From positions 1-64,000 of the forward strand of contig JBGTCD010000064.1 of NCBI GenBank assembly GCA_041749015.1: DNA of 64,000 bases, in the 5' to 3' direction. Under the pieces are notes generated by a model that saw nothing but the letters and a program-made list of their open reading frames with translations, was not told the origin of the DNA and ran no database searches. Made by a program: the position numbers and the translations under genes. Source of the stretch: JBGTCD01 sp041749015 (lineage in GTDB: Bacteria > Bacteroidota > Bacteroidia > Cytophagales > Cyclobacteriaceae). Below are positions 52,629 to 60,931 of this stretch, one piece after another (the stretch's first letter is position 1; every line of letters starts with the position of its first letter).

Positions 52629-53867
52629 ATGATTACTACCCAAACCATAAAAGGCAGCGCCGAGGCCATAGCCCTCGAAGAAAAGTACGGAGCCCATAAT
52701 TATGCGCCAATACCGGTAGTGCTTTCTAAAGGTGAAGGCGTGTACGTTTGGGACATGGAGGGTAAAAAGTACTTTGACTTCCTGGCCGCTTACAGTGCGG
52801 TGAACCAGGGGCACTGTCACCCAAGGATCATCAATGCTCTTGAGCAGCAGGCCCGTAAGCTCACCCTGACCTCCCGGGCCTTTCACAATGATGTTTTGGG
52901 ACCATACGAGGAGTTCATCACCAAATATTTTGGATACGATAAAGTGCTGCCCATGAATACCGGCGTGGAAGGCGGAGAAACTGCCAATAAACTGGCCAGG
53001 AAATGGGGCTATAAGGTTAAGGGCATCCCTGAGAATCAGGCCCGCATCATTTTTGCAAATGGTAATTTCTGGGGGCGTACTCTTGCAGCAGTATCTTCTT
53101 CTGATGATCCGTCGGCCTATAAGGATTACGGTCCCTACCTACCCGGATACCACCTGGTGCCTTACAATGACTTGAAAGCTCTGGAAGAAGAGCTTAAAAA
53201 TCCCAACACTGCCGCCTTTATGGTAGAGCCCATCCAGGGAGAGGCCGGAGTAGTAGTGCCTGATGAAGGCTACCTTGCTGGGGTGAGGAAGCTTTGTACC
53301 CAATACAATGTGCTCTTCATAGCCGATGAAGTACAAACAGGCATTGCGCGTACCGGCAAAAGGCTGGCCACGGATTACGAAGATGCCCGACCTGATATTC
53401 TGATTCTTGGCAAAGCCCTCTCCGGAGGCGTGTTGCCGGTATCGGCTGTATTGGCTGATGACGAAGTAATGCTGACCATCCAGCCCGGGGAGCATGGCTC
53501 CACTTATGGCGGTAATCCTCTGGCATGTGCAGTGGCAATGGAGGCCATTAAGGTGGTGAAAGATGAGGACCTCTCCGGCAATTCTTATCGACTGGGGATC
53601 ATATTCCGTCAAAGGATGCAGGCCCTGATTGATCAATCAGATCTCCTGAAACTGGTAAGGGGCAAAGGCCTCCTGAATGCCGTAGTAGTCAATGATGGGC
53701 CGGAAAGCAGCACTGCCAAAGACTTGTGTATGAAATTTATGGAAAATGGGCTTTTGGCCAAACCTACCCATGGCAATATCATTAGATTTGCACCCCCGCT
53801 AGTCATCACCGAAGACCAGATACATGAGTGCAGTGATATTATCGAGAAGGTAGTCAAGTCGTTCTAG
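52629..53867 (+). CDS. rocD: Ornithine aminotransferase
   Basis: 412 residues of class III PLP aminotransferase: SRAFHNDVLGPYEEF, MNTGVEGGETANKLARKWGY, FIADEVQTGIARTGK and ILGKALSGGVLPVSA with the PLP-binding Lys, then HGSTYGGNPLACAVA. MNTGVEGGETA is characteristic of ornithine-oxo-acid transaminase. Converts ornithine to glutamate semialdehyde. Last housekeeping gene before the accessory island. Confidence 0.96.
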   Translation: MITTQTIKGSAEAIALEEKYGAHNYAPIPVVLSKGEGVYVWDMEGKKYFDFLAAYSAVNQGHCHPRIINALEQQARKLTLTSRAFHNDVLGPYEEFITKYFGYDKVLPMNTGVEGGETANKLARKWGYKVKGIPENQARIIFANGNFWGRTLAAVSSSDDPSAYKDYGPYLPGYHLVPYNDLKALEEELKNPNTAAFMVEPIQGEAGVVVPDEGYLAGVRKLCTQYNVLFIADEVQTGIARTGKRLATDYEDARPDILILGKALSGGVLPVSAVLADDEVMLTIQPGEHGSTYGGNPLACAVAMEAIKVVKDEDLSGNSYRLGIIFRQRMQALIDQSDLLKLVRGKGLLNAVVVNDGPESSTAKDLCMKFMENGLLAKPTHGNIIRFAPPLVITEDQIHECSDIIEKVVKSF

Positions 53868-53918
53868 GGGTTGTTCTGAAGAGAGAGGGGTCCTCCAATT
53901 AACAACTGTTAATTTTAT

Positions 53919-53945
53919 TGCACGCTTTTCAAAAGCGCGCGAGGG
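53919..53945 (+). repeat. Hairpin repeat, copy 1 (GCACGCTTTTCAAAAGCGCG)
   Basis: A CGCTTTT-C-AAAAGCG hairpin within a conserved frame of flanking bases ending AGGGGG. A second copy in the same direction is at 54539-54566. Confidence 0.6.
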
Positions 53946-53961
53946 GGTTGGAGACTTGATT

Positions 53962-54438
53962 TTATGGAAAACTAGAGTCTATGTATAAGCCCCAGTTATC
54001 ATTTAAAGGTTTATAAAAGATGTTATTACTCTCAAAAAAGTCTCCCGATCCACAGGCTTCAAACAAGTAGTAAACAATTGGGAAATGGTTAAGCTTAGAA
54101 GTTTGAAAATATACATCTGAAAACAGTTTCTCACCGCATTTCTTTCTTTCAAACCTTATTTCTTTAATTCCAAGAGACTTCATTTTTGAAAGCACGTCCT
54201 CATCATCACACACATAATCATGAACAGATTTTTCAACTTCAATACAATTTAAAATAACCAATCTAGACCGCCTATCATCTAGTAATCGTTCCTTATATTT
54301 CGATTACACATATAATCGCAGATCGTTATAGCTCATTACATTCTCCTCAAGATTTTTAAACTCTGATTCTCTATCAACCCCACATCTGGCATTTATCAAT
54401 ATTATAATTGTAAAAACAGCTTTTACTGAATTTCTCAT
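53962..54438 (-). pseudogene. Lipoprotein-like gene interrupted by one in-frame TAA
   Basis: From the ATG at 54436-54438 the frame reads a signal peptide (MRNSVKAVFTIIILINARCG, lipobox-like), then SEFKNLEENVMSYNDLRLYV and a TAA at 54304-54306. The same frame then continues without stops to 53962 for over 100 codons (ERLLDDRRSRLVILNCIEVEKS and further). The downstream part alone has only a TTG start and no signal. The intact gene would encode about 158 residues. No family recognised. It is flanked by direct hairpin repeats and is AT-rich. Confidence 0.7.
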
Positions 54439-54503
54439 TTCTAATATTTTTTATCCCCCGCTCTTAATTGTAATCCCCCCTGGTTGTAACGTCAGGTTAC
54501 GAT

Positions 54504-54530
54504 CCGCTATCCTGAGTTCCTGCCTGCCGG
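54504..54530 (-). repeat. Partial copy of the CTCAGGACAGCG palindromic repeat
   Basis: The plus strand reads CGCTATCCTGAGTTCCTGCC and more, which is the reverse complement of the right half of the element at 55850-55914 with one change. Only one arm is present. Confidence 0.6.
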
Positions 54531-54538
54531 TCCTTTAT

Positions 54539-54566
54539 CGCACGCTTTGGAAAAGCGCACTAGGGG
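54539..54566 (+). repeat. Hairpin repeat, copy 2
   Basis: GCACGCTTTGGAAAAGCGCA followed by CTAGGGGC; the stem CGCTTT/AAAGCG is kept although the loop bases differ from copy 1 (53919-53945). Same orientation as copy 1. Confidence 0.6.
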
Positions 54567-54615
54567 CTTTTTCGTGATCTCTGTATCTATATGAAAACTT
54601 TAATAGTGAGAAAGC

Positions 54616-55041
54616 TTACTCTCTTCTAAACGTATAACGCTCTCCACCTGCCTCGCTTATCCATAAAAATAAACTCCATGGTGGCTTGTTCTCAAAAATA
54701 CCAGTACCCGCAATGTTAAGTTTTAGTCCGGAAAAACCACCTTCTAAACTTTCGCTATCATTAAAATCTATGGCAATTTCAGTCCATTGCTTCCCAGGTG
54801 AACTTACAATTTTCCAAGTCCCTGACTCAGAAAATATTTTCCCTTTGTACTTTTCAATTTTGAAAACTTTACTACCAGGCAAATTTCTTGCTGCAAAAGT
54901 CCCATCATTATTAAACCGGAGCTCACCACCATCTTTAGCAATCCAAACCCCAATAATCTCTTCATTGGTTACTTCTGAGCCGGAGCAGCCTTGAAAAACG
55001 CAAATAAAAGCAATACTTAAAATTTGCAAAATATTTTTCAA
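54616..55041 (-). CDS. Small lipoprotein, lipocalin-like beta pattern
   Basis: 141 residues: signal ending VFQGC, then IIGVWIAKDGGELRFNNDGTFAARNL and GTWKIVSSPGKQWTEIAIDF, a strand pattern seen in small lipocalin-like proteins of Bacteroidota. No ligand residues can be named. AT-rich gene inside the accessory island. Confidence 0.65.
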   Translation of the reverse strand: MKNILQILSIAFICVFQGCSGSEVTNEEIIGVWIAKDGGELRFNNDGTFAARNLPGSKVFKIEKYKGKIFSESGTWKIVSSPGKQWTEIAIDFNDSESLEGGFSGLKLNIAGTGIFENKPPWSLFLWISEAGGERYTFRRE

Positions 55042-55147
55042 TTCAATGGTATTTATTCAGTCCAAATAATGGTTTGTGAGGTTGGAGCCATTGGTAAACT
55101 TGAAAACATCTCGTTCAATTTCTTACCTATTCCATTTATCCCCGCCT

Positions 55148-55169
55148 TGGTTCGTGTCCGCACGAACCA
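55148..55169 (+). repeat. Hairpin TGGTTCGTG-TCCG-CACGAACCA, copy 1
   Basis: A perfect 9-base stem with 4-base loop. The same stem with a different loop recurs at 55286-55307. Confidence 0.75.
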
Positions 55170-55243
55170 GTTTGAATTTAAATTCAAGATATGAAATTAT
55201 TTCGGGTTGGGTACAAGGCAGTTGTTCGGGAAAATGTGAAAAT

Positions 55244-55266
55244 GTCCTGAGTTGCAAACTCAGGAC
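55244..55266. repeat. Palindromic repeat GTCCTGAGTT-GCA-AACTCAGGAC
   Basis: Ten-base perfect arms. It is preceded by GAAAAT and followed by AGCG, as is the longer element at 55850-55912, so the two are members of one repeat family. Confidence 0.75.
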
Positions 55267-55284
55267 AGCGATATTGAAATGGTA

Positions 55285-55308
55285 GTGGTTCGTGGAGACA
55301 CGAACCAC
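55285..55308 (+). repeat. Hairpin GTGGTTCGTG-GAGA-CACGAACCAC, copy 2
   Basis: A perfect 10-base stem with loop GAGA, 18 bases before the toxin stop codon. Same stem as 55148-55169, different loop. Confidence 0.75.
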
Positions 55309-55325
55309 GGGGTAGTCGGGCTTTA

Positions 55326-55586
55326 TCAGTCGTAAATATCTTTTCTGTGGCCTACCTTTCTTACATCTACGATTAATACTTCGTCATCAATGGCATATAC
55401 CACCCGATAATCACCTATTCTAATCCGCCAATTATCCGATCCTCCTTTGAGCTTTTTTGATCCTTGTGGCCTTGGATCCTCGGATAGGCTTAAAACAATT
55501 TTAATGATTCTGTTATTGACATGGGCAGGTAACTTAGACAGTTCTTTTACAGCAGATTTACTGACTGTTATCTCATAATGACTCAT
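55326..55586 (-). CDS. RelE/ParE family toxin
   Basis: 86 residues: YEITVSKSAVKELSKLP, IIKIVLSLSEDPRPQGSKKLKGG, WRIRIGDYRVVYAIDDEVLIVDVRKVGHRKDIY. This is the usual RelE-type fold with the basic RIRIGDYRV strand used by mRNA-cleaving members. The start overlaps the antitoxin gene by 14 bases. Palindromic repeats lie on both sides of the pair. Confidence 0.93.
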   Translation of the reverse strand: MSHYEITVSKSAVKELSKLPAHVNNRIIKIVLSLSEDPRPQGSKKLKGGSDNWRIRIGDYRVVYAIDDEVLIVDVRKVGHRKDIYD

Positions 55587-55770
55587 CCAGCTTACCTTCT
55601 TTTTGTAGCCCTTTGATTACTTCTGCCAGTGGTATCTTTTCCTCATCCTTGCGCACCTCTGCAATTAAGCTGTCATAAAAATCTTCCCACAGTTCCCCGT
55701 ATTTTTTTAGGTCTATCTGAACGGCCACCCTTTTGTTCTTGTCGTCTGTCACGTACTTTATTCCCTTCAT
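55573..55770 (-). CDS. Antitoxin partner of the RelE/ParE toxin
   Basis: 65 residues from the ATG at 55768-55770; the longer frame enters the neighbouring repeat and is rejected. The sequence GIKYVTDDKNKRVAVQIDLKKYGELWEDF opens with a strand that could dimerise, and a charged C-terminal helix (EVIKGLQKEGKLDESL) probably binds the toxin. It is not an obvious RelB, Phd or VapB by motif. Upstream of and overlapping the toxin gene, the standard order. Confidence 0.85.
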   Translation of the reverse strand: MKGIKYVTDDKNKRVAVQIDLKKYGELWEDFYDSLIAEVRKDEEKIPLAEVIKGLQKEGKLDESL

Positions 55771-55849
55771 CTGATTCGTATTTTCGTGGTTTAAAGTTAA
55801 CGATTTATTTTTTTGTTTGATTCCCCACCTTGGTACATGTCTGGAAAAT

Positions 55850-55912
55850 GTCCTGAGCTGCACCTGCCTGCCGGTTTACCTGCCGGAGGCATGGCAGGCA
55901 GGAACTCAGGAC
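55850..55912. repeat. Long palindromic repeat with GTCCTGAG/CTCAGGAC arms
   Basis: Outer arms GTCCTGAG (55850-55857) and CTCAGGAC (55905-55912); inner arms CCTGCCTGCC (55863-55872) and GGCAGGCAGG (55893-55902). It overlaps the stop codon of the Na/Pi cotransporter gene at 55906-55908. Confidence 0.75.
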
Positions 55913-57594
55913 AGCGTTGCCTTATCGTGGTGGTTGGCGATCTCAGGCAAAAGTTCCCCTTCGGTAGCCAGGATAAAGCCTGCATCTTTCATTTGGCTTA
56001 GTGCCAAATCAAGGCTTCTGCTCAGAGCAAGCAGACTCAGGGCTTTGGCACTGTCCTGGGAGGGCTTTCTGATCCATGCCGTGTACGCCTCTAGAAACTG
56101 TTTTTCCTTTAGTGCCATGGTTCTTGTAATTTGGCCCCAGGAGGTCAAATCAGAAATTCCTTTCTCAAGATTTTCCACAATGAATTTGTGAGAATCCGCC
56201 ACTCTGTCTTTGAGTAATTTCAGAAGTTCCCCGGTACCGGGATCATCCGATTCCTGTAGATCCATGATTTCGGGTAGTCGCTCAAATATCATCCTGGAGG
56301 CATGAAAAGCAGATCTCGAAGCATTAAGCAGGGCCTGCAATCTGCCGGATTCTTCAATGGTAAGCTGTTCCTGCTGAATGCCGGCAGAGAATAAAAGGAT
56401 CTCATTGAGCAGGATGTTGATTCTATGAAACCGTTTTTCATGGGACAGGGGTTTTATGTCATCAATATTGTACCGGCCTCTGTATCCCGGCAATAGCCCC
56501 GAGCTGACCTTCTGTCCAAAAATTTTGAGTTGGAAGTAAATAGTGATCTTCAGCATAAACCGCACCTCCTGATTTAAGGCTGCCAGAGCCGCCTCCGGCA
56601 CTGGTTGGGTGACCTTGCTGATGTACCTGGAATGGGTCTCTTTTTTCTCTGGAAAAAAATAAATGACCAAATCAGCAAAGCGTTTGGTAAAGGGGATAAA
56701 CATAAGCACTCCCAATACATTGAAGCAGGTATGAAATGCTGCAAGACCAATAACCGGATCACCTGAAAAATCCCAAACATCAAAAACCAAAATCACCAAT
56801 GGTTTCAACAATACCAAGGCCACTAATGCGGTGATGAAATTAAACAGGAAATGCGAAAAGGCCACGCGCTTTTTAGCTGTAGAGGCCCTTATGGCTCCCA
56901 ATAGCACGGTGATGGTGGTGCCAAGATTGGTACCTATCACCATGGCAGAAGCCTTATCATAATCGATGAGTCCGCTATAAACGATGCTCAAAATAATCGC
57001 CATGCTGGCAGAGCTGGACTGCACCAATCCTGTGATTACAAATCCTGCTAGGAAAAACACCACCACACCATAACCGACGAAAAGTGCTGGATCAAGGTTG
57101 GCAGCAAAGGCTTCCATACTGTTTTTCATATAATCCAACCCCATAAACAGGAACCCAAACCCTACCAGAAGCTTGCTGAAGTTGGTGGCCTTTGAATTAG
57201 AACCAAAAAATATCAATCCCAGGCCCCCTATCCCCAAAAAAGGCAGGGCAAGAGCCTCGATACTAATCTTAAAGCCTACCGTAGCCACCAGCCAGCTGGT
57301 GACCGTAGTACCCAGGTTGGAGCCGATGATCACGCCTATGGCATTGCTCATGGGCATGATTCCTGCCCCAACAAAAGCCAGGATCATCAATGACACAGCG
57401 GAACTGCTCTGAAGGATGGCGGTAGTAACGGTACCGGTGGCTAAGGCCCGCCACCGGCCACGGGTATATCGGCTGATAAGTTTTTTAAAAGATCGTCCTG
57501 CAAGGTTGCGGATGGATTCTTCCAAAAGGAGCATTCCAAACATGAAAATCCCAAGCCCAGCCAGGAACAACCAAATGTCAATACCCTCCTGCAT
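55906..57594 (-). CDS. Na/Pi cotransporter family protein with PhoU-like C-domain
   Basis: 562 residues. Two inverted repeats carry the family QSSS motif (QSSSAVSLM at 62-65 and QSSSASMAI at 192-195) with GSNLGTTVTS and GTNLGTTITV nearby. A helical PhoU-like domain fills the last 200 residues. Imports phosphate with sodium. The last codons lie inside a palindromic repeat, so the C-terminus may have been altered by repeat insertion. Confidence 0.93.
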   Translation of the reverse strand: MQEGIDIWLFLAGLGIFMFGMLLLEESIRNLAGRSFKKLISRYTRGRWRALATGTVTTAILQSSSAVSLMILAFVGAGIMPMSNAIGVIIGSNLGTTVTSWLVATVGFKISIEALALPFLGIGGLGLIFFGSNSKATNFSKLLVGFGFLFMGLDYMKNSMEAFAANLDPALFVGYGVVVFFLAGFVITGLVQSSSASMAIILSIVYSGLIDYDKASAMVIGTNLGTTITVLLGAIRASTAKKRVAFSHFLFNFITALVALVLLKPLVILVFDVWDFSGDPVIGLAAFHTCFNVLGVLMFIPFTKRFADLVIYFFPEKKETHSRYISKVTQPVPEAALAALNQEVRFMLKITIYFQLKIFGQKVSSGLLPGYRGRYNIDDIKPLSHEKRFHRINILLNEILLFSAGIQQEQLTIEESGRLQALLNASRSAFHASRMIFERLPEIMDLQESDDPGTGELLKLLKDRVADSHKFIVENLEKGISDLTSWGQITRTMALKEKQFLEAYTAWIRKPSQDSAKALSLLALSRSLDLALSQMKDAGFILATEGELLPEIANHHDKATLS

Positions 57595-57786
57595 TGAGGG
57601 TAAATTAACAAATTATTTTGCCATTCAACATCGATTTACCCCATTACAACAAGTAATTAATCATGGTGACCAGAAATTTAACTATTTTTAAATTTTACGT
57701 TTAGTATGAATCATCCGTTTTTTTATTTGACTGAATTATAAATTATTACCTTTACGATTATCCAATTGATAAAACCCAAATTAACA

Positions 57787-59211
57787 ATGAACCTTAAATT
57801 AATTTTTGCTATTGCTGCCCTCACCCTATTGTGGGCATGTGGAGAAAAAGATGAAGTGGTGAACAATACGATCACCATTGCCGGTCAACTGACTAATGCA
57901 GAAGGTAACAGAATTACCGCTTCCCTTGATGAAGAATTGGCATCTGATAGCCTCAAAGATGACGGAAGTTTTTTATTGAAATTCGATTTTGAGGAAACTG
58001 AAACCTTCACTTTCAACGCTGGAAATACTGCTTTCACACTTTACCTTAGTCCTGGTGACAGCATTTATATCACCGCTGATGCGGAGGAATTTGCTGAGAC
58101 TTTTCTAGCTCAGGGTGACAAGGCCCATGAATCCATGTATGCCAGGAAAAAGATTAAAGCTTCGAGAGAATCGGGCATGAATGATTATATGAAGTTAATG
58201 GCCCATGGGACAGAAGCTTACTTTGCAAAAAGAGATAGTGTCATCAATGTGGTCAAAGCCCATTATGAAACCCTCGCAGAGCAGGAAGGGGTGGACCCTG
58301 ATTTCCTGGAGATGGAGGAGGCTTATTTCAAATACCTGGAATTACATATGGACTACCTGTACCCTATGTATCATGGACACATCACCCGAAAGCATAAGGA
58401 TTCAATTGACTTTCCAACTGAGGAAGTTAAGGAAAGGCTTAATGCCGTACCCCTAGATCAGGTGCATTTGTTGAAGGTGACCTCCTATGAAAACGTAATA
58501 GAACACCGGTTGAATGATAAAATGCAGGAGATTTTAGAGCAGGATTCTACCATTAAAGAAAAGGCCGATTATTACAATTTGGCAAGGTGGATGGCTGCTG
58601 ATTCATTGATTTCCCATCCTCAGGTGAATGATTATGTAAAGTATAAAATTATCAGGGATCAGATGTCTTACAGGGGTCCTGTGAATGCCGAGGAAATGTA
58701 TCAAAAATTTATGGCCTCAAATACCACCCCTAAATATCAAGAAAGCCTTGAAAAAATTAAGGCCAAATGGGAGCCCATCAATCCCGGAAAAGATGTGCCT
58801 GATTTTGCTTTTACCGATATTGAAGGCAATGAGGTCAAACTCAGCGACCTGAGAGGTCAGCTTGTCTATATTGACATATGGGCTACCTGGTGCGGGCCCT
58901 GCATTGCCGAGCACCCCCACTGGGACAAGGTCAAGGCAGAATATGCCGATAAGCCGGTAGCTTTTGTTACCGTATCAATAGACAATACCCGGGCACCCTG
59001 GGAGAAAATGGTAAAAGAAAAAAAGATGGACGGCTATCAATGGTTTGCTGAAAATGCCTGGCAATCTGAGCTTACGCAGCACTTTATGGTAAATGGCATT
59101 CCCCGGTTTCTGCTACTGGATGCTGAGGGCAAAATCATTGACCCTTCTGCAGACCGGCCATCAGGTCCTATCAGAGAAAAACTGGATAAGCATTTGGAAG
59201 AGTTGAGTTAA
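57787..59211 (+). CDS. TlpA-like thioredoxin lipoprotein
   Basis: 474 residues from the ATG at 57787 (an upstream TTG adds seven residues before the signal). Signal ends LLWAC. A DUF4369-like beta domain (about 25-115) and a helical middle precede a TlpA/thioredoxin domain with IDIWATWCGPCIAEHPHW near residue 370. It likely keeps periplasmic Cys reduced. A -33 TTTG at 57726-57729 with a near -7 TTACCTTTA is visible. Ends in a hairpin terminator. Confidence 0.92.
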   Translation: MNLKLIFAIAALTLLWACGEKDEVVNNTITIAGQLTNAEGNRITASLDEELASDSLKDDGSFLLKFDFEETETFTFNAGNTAFTLYLSPGDSIYITADAEEFAETFLAQGDKAHESMYARKKIKASRESGMNDYMKLMAHGTEAYFAKRDSVINVVKAHYETLAEQEGVDPDFLEMEEAYFKYLELHMDYLYPMYHGHITRKHKDSIDFPTEEVKERLNAVPLDQVHLLKVTSYENVIEHRLNDKMQEILEQDSTIKEKADYYNLARWMAADSLISHPQVNDYVKYKIIRDQMSYRGPVNAEEMYQKFMASNTTPKYQESLEKIKAKWEPINPGKDVPDFAFTDIEGNEVKLSDLRGQLVYIDIWATWCGPCIAEHPHWDKVKAEYADKPVAFVTVSIDNTRAPWEKMVKEKKMDGYQWFAENAWQSELTQHFMVNGIPRFLLLDAEGKIIDPSADRPSGPIREKLDKHLEELS

Positions 59212-59229
59212 TTATTCGATACTTTATGG

Positions 59230-59263
59230 AGCCCTAATGCCATAAATGGTGTTAGGGCTTTTA
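59230..59263 (+). terminator. Terminator after the TlpA-like gene
   Basis: AGCCCTAA (59230-59237) and TTAGGGCT (59252-59259) pair, extended by GCCAT/ATGGT inside, followed by TTTTATA. Confidence 0.8.
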
Positions 59264-59328
59264 TATAAAAAAAAATGAAGACTTTAAAACCATTCCTTAT
59301 TTTGAAATAAAATGGGAGGGATTACGAT

Positions 59329-59859
59329 ATGGGAATAAAAGTTTTAAAAATGTTTGCCTTGCTACTCATGGCCTCACTATGTTTCTGTTCTTGTCAAATG
59401 TTTTTTGGAAAAGATGATAACTTGACACTTAAACGAGAGGATAATAAAAGTAAAAAGTTAAAACTTAACGGATACTACTATATTCAGAGAAATGATATGG
59501 TTTATCTATATTTTTTATTTGAGAATGGTTCCATTTTGAATGCAGCAGGTTTTAATGAAGATGAGTGGGACAAGTATGAGCAGAAGCTAATTGCTAAATC
59601 AGTAAATGAGAAAGTGATTAGTTTAAAATACAATTGGGGAGTTTATCAAATTAAAAGCGATTCCATTCTATATGAACGATGGTACCCAAGTGAAAGGCCT
59701 TATAGAACTGCCATAAGAAAAGGAGTTATATCAAATGATTCTACCTTTATTATCACAAAAGTTGTTTCTTCAAAAGGAGAGACTTCTGATGAAAATGAAG
59801 TTTATCATTTTAAAGAATTTCGGCACAAAATGGATAGTGTTACACACTACATAGAATGA
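59329..59859 (+). CDS. Putative lipoprotein, unknown function
   Basis: 176 residues with a signal ending CFCSC, AT-rich coding sequence, and beta-rich mature part (GYYYIQRNDMVYLYFLFENGS). I recognise no family. It stands alone between a terminator and a convergent gene. Two neighbouring Cys near the lipobox make the exact anchor residue uncertain. Confidence 0.65.
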   Translation: MGIKVLKMFALLLMASLCFCSCQMFFGKDDNLTLKREDNKSKKLKLNGYYYIQRNDMVYLYFLFENGSILNAAGFNEDEWDKYEQKLIAKSVNEKVISLKYNWGVYQIKSDSILYERWYPSERPYRTAIRKGVISNDSTFIITKVVSSKGETSDENEVYHFKEFRHKMDSVTHYIE

Positions 59860-59903
59860 ACTAAAGATCAGATGAAAGTTTAGCTCTTTAACATACCCGC
59901 TAA

Positions 59904-60809
59904 TCATTTAACCCGCGGATAAAAATATAATACAGGCCTAACGCCGTCTGTTTCTTCACTGAGTGTGTAATAACCGGTTTTGTTGATATTCCAGCAGATG
60001 GCCTCGCCCTGTGGTTCGGTGTTATAGGGCAGGCTTATAGGAAGCCTGAGCAGTACCTCCTCAATCGGGTCTTCCGGATTTTTTTTCCAGTAAAATACCT
60101 CCGTATAGGTCTTGAGTAGAACCTCGGTGCCATCAGCACTGATATCGCCCCCTACTACGAATGAAAAGGGCAATTCTGTAATCAATTCTGCCTTAAGAAT
60201 ATCCAGGCTTGACTGAGGGTAGGGCAGTTTATAAAGCTTCACCCTGGATTCCCGTTTTGAAACTATATACAGATCACGAGTATTGGGATCCAATAATAAG
60301 GTCTCGGCATCGCGTCTGCCATCCGGATAGGTAAATCTGATGGTCTCAAAGGTTTTGATGGTATCTGTTATGGGATATTTCCGATTTTTATAATTGGGCT
60401 CTTCAAACCGGTAGATAGATTTTATATTGTATTGGGCCTTATTATCACCAATTTCTCCAATATAGAGATAATTTCGACCCTTGACAGGCCCGGGGCCAAT
60501 GGCCACATCCTCCCAATCACGATTCATTACACCCCCTAAGTATAAAATACCGGCGTGCTGTCCTAAAGAATCAATCAGGAATAGCCTTGGCCTATCGCCA
60601 CTATCGTTATGGGTCCATAAATATCTGGGATTGTTAAGCGATGGGGCCAATCCTGAAGCTTCATCAATTTCAAGATTATCTAAGACCCCAACTGATCTTG
60701 GACCCTCGAATGGGGGCTTCTCCAGGCTGTTGGTGCATTGAAAGCCCACTCCAATATAAAGTATCAGAAAAAGCCTTAGAGAAAATAAGCGAACACCGCA
60801 ATTGATCAT
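59904..60809 (-). CDS. Lipoprotein with probable beta-propeller fold
   Basis: 301 residues: signal ending VGFQC, then repeated propeller-like blades such as EIDEASGLAPSLNNPRYLWTHNDSGD, DWEDVAIGPGPVKGRNYLYIGEIGDN and RRDAETLLLDPNTRDLYIVSKR. The D-W-E-D and D-A-E-T motifs recur in the envelope esterase-like or SdiA-regulated-like propellers of Bacteroidota. Function unknown. Confidence 0.7.
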   Translation of the reverse strand: MINCGVRLFSLRLFLILYIGVGFQCTNSLEKPPFEGPRSVGVLDNLEIDEASGLAPSLNNPRYLWTHNDSGDRPRLFLIDSLGQHAGILYLGGVMNRDWEDVAIGPGPVKGRNYLYIGEIGDNKAQYNIKSIYRFEEPNYKNRKYPITDTIKTFETIRFTYPDGRRDAETLLLDPNTRDLYIVSKRESRVKLYKLPYPQSSLDILKAELITELPFSFVVGGDISADGTEVLLKTYTEVFYWKKNPEDPIEEVLLRLPISLPYNTEPQGEAICWNINKTGYYTLSEETDGVRPVLYFYPRVK

Positions 60810-60931
60810 AAATAGGGATTTCCTTAAAATATTAATTAAAAAACACTTTTTTATAACAATACTGGAAAGATAATAATCCCCGTCGATTCAGACAATTGTT
60901 GGATCAATAAATATTCAAAAAGGGCGGCAAT

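Noticed and set aside
52500..52886. Minus-strand frame over the rocD start
   Set aside because: It covers the rocD promoter and N-terminus and has no recognisable content.
55148..55912. CRISPR array
   Set aside because: Repeats are palindromic, few and unevenly spaced, with no uniform spacers or cas genes.
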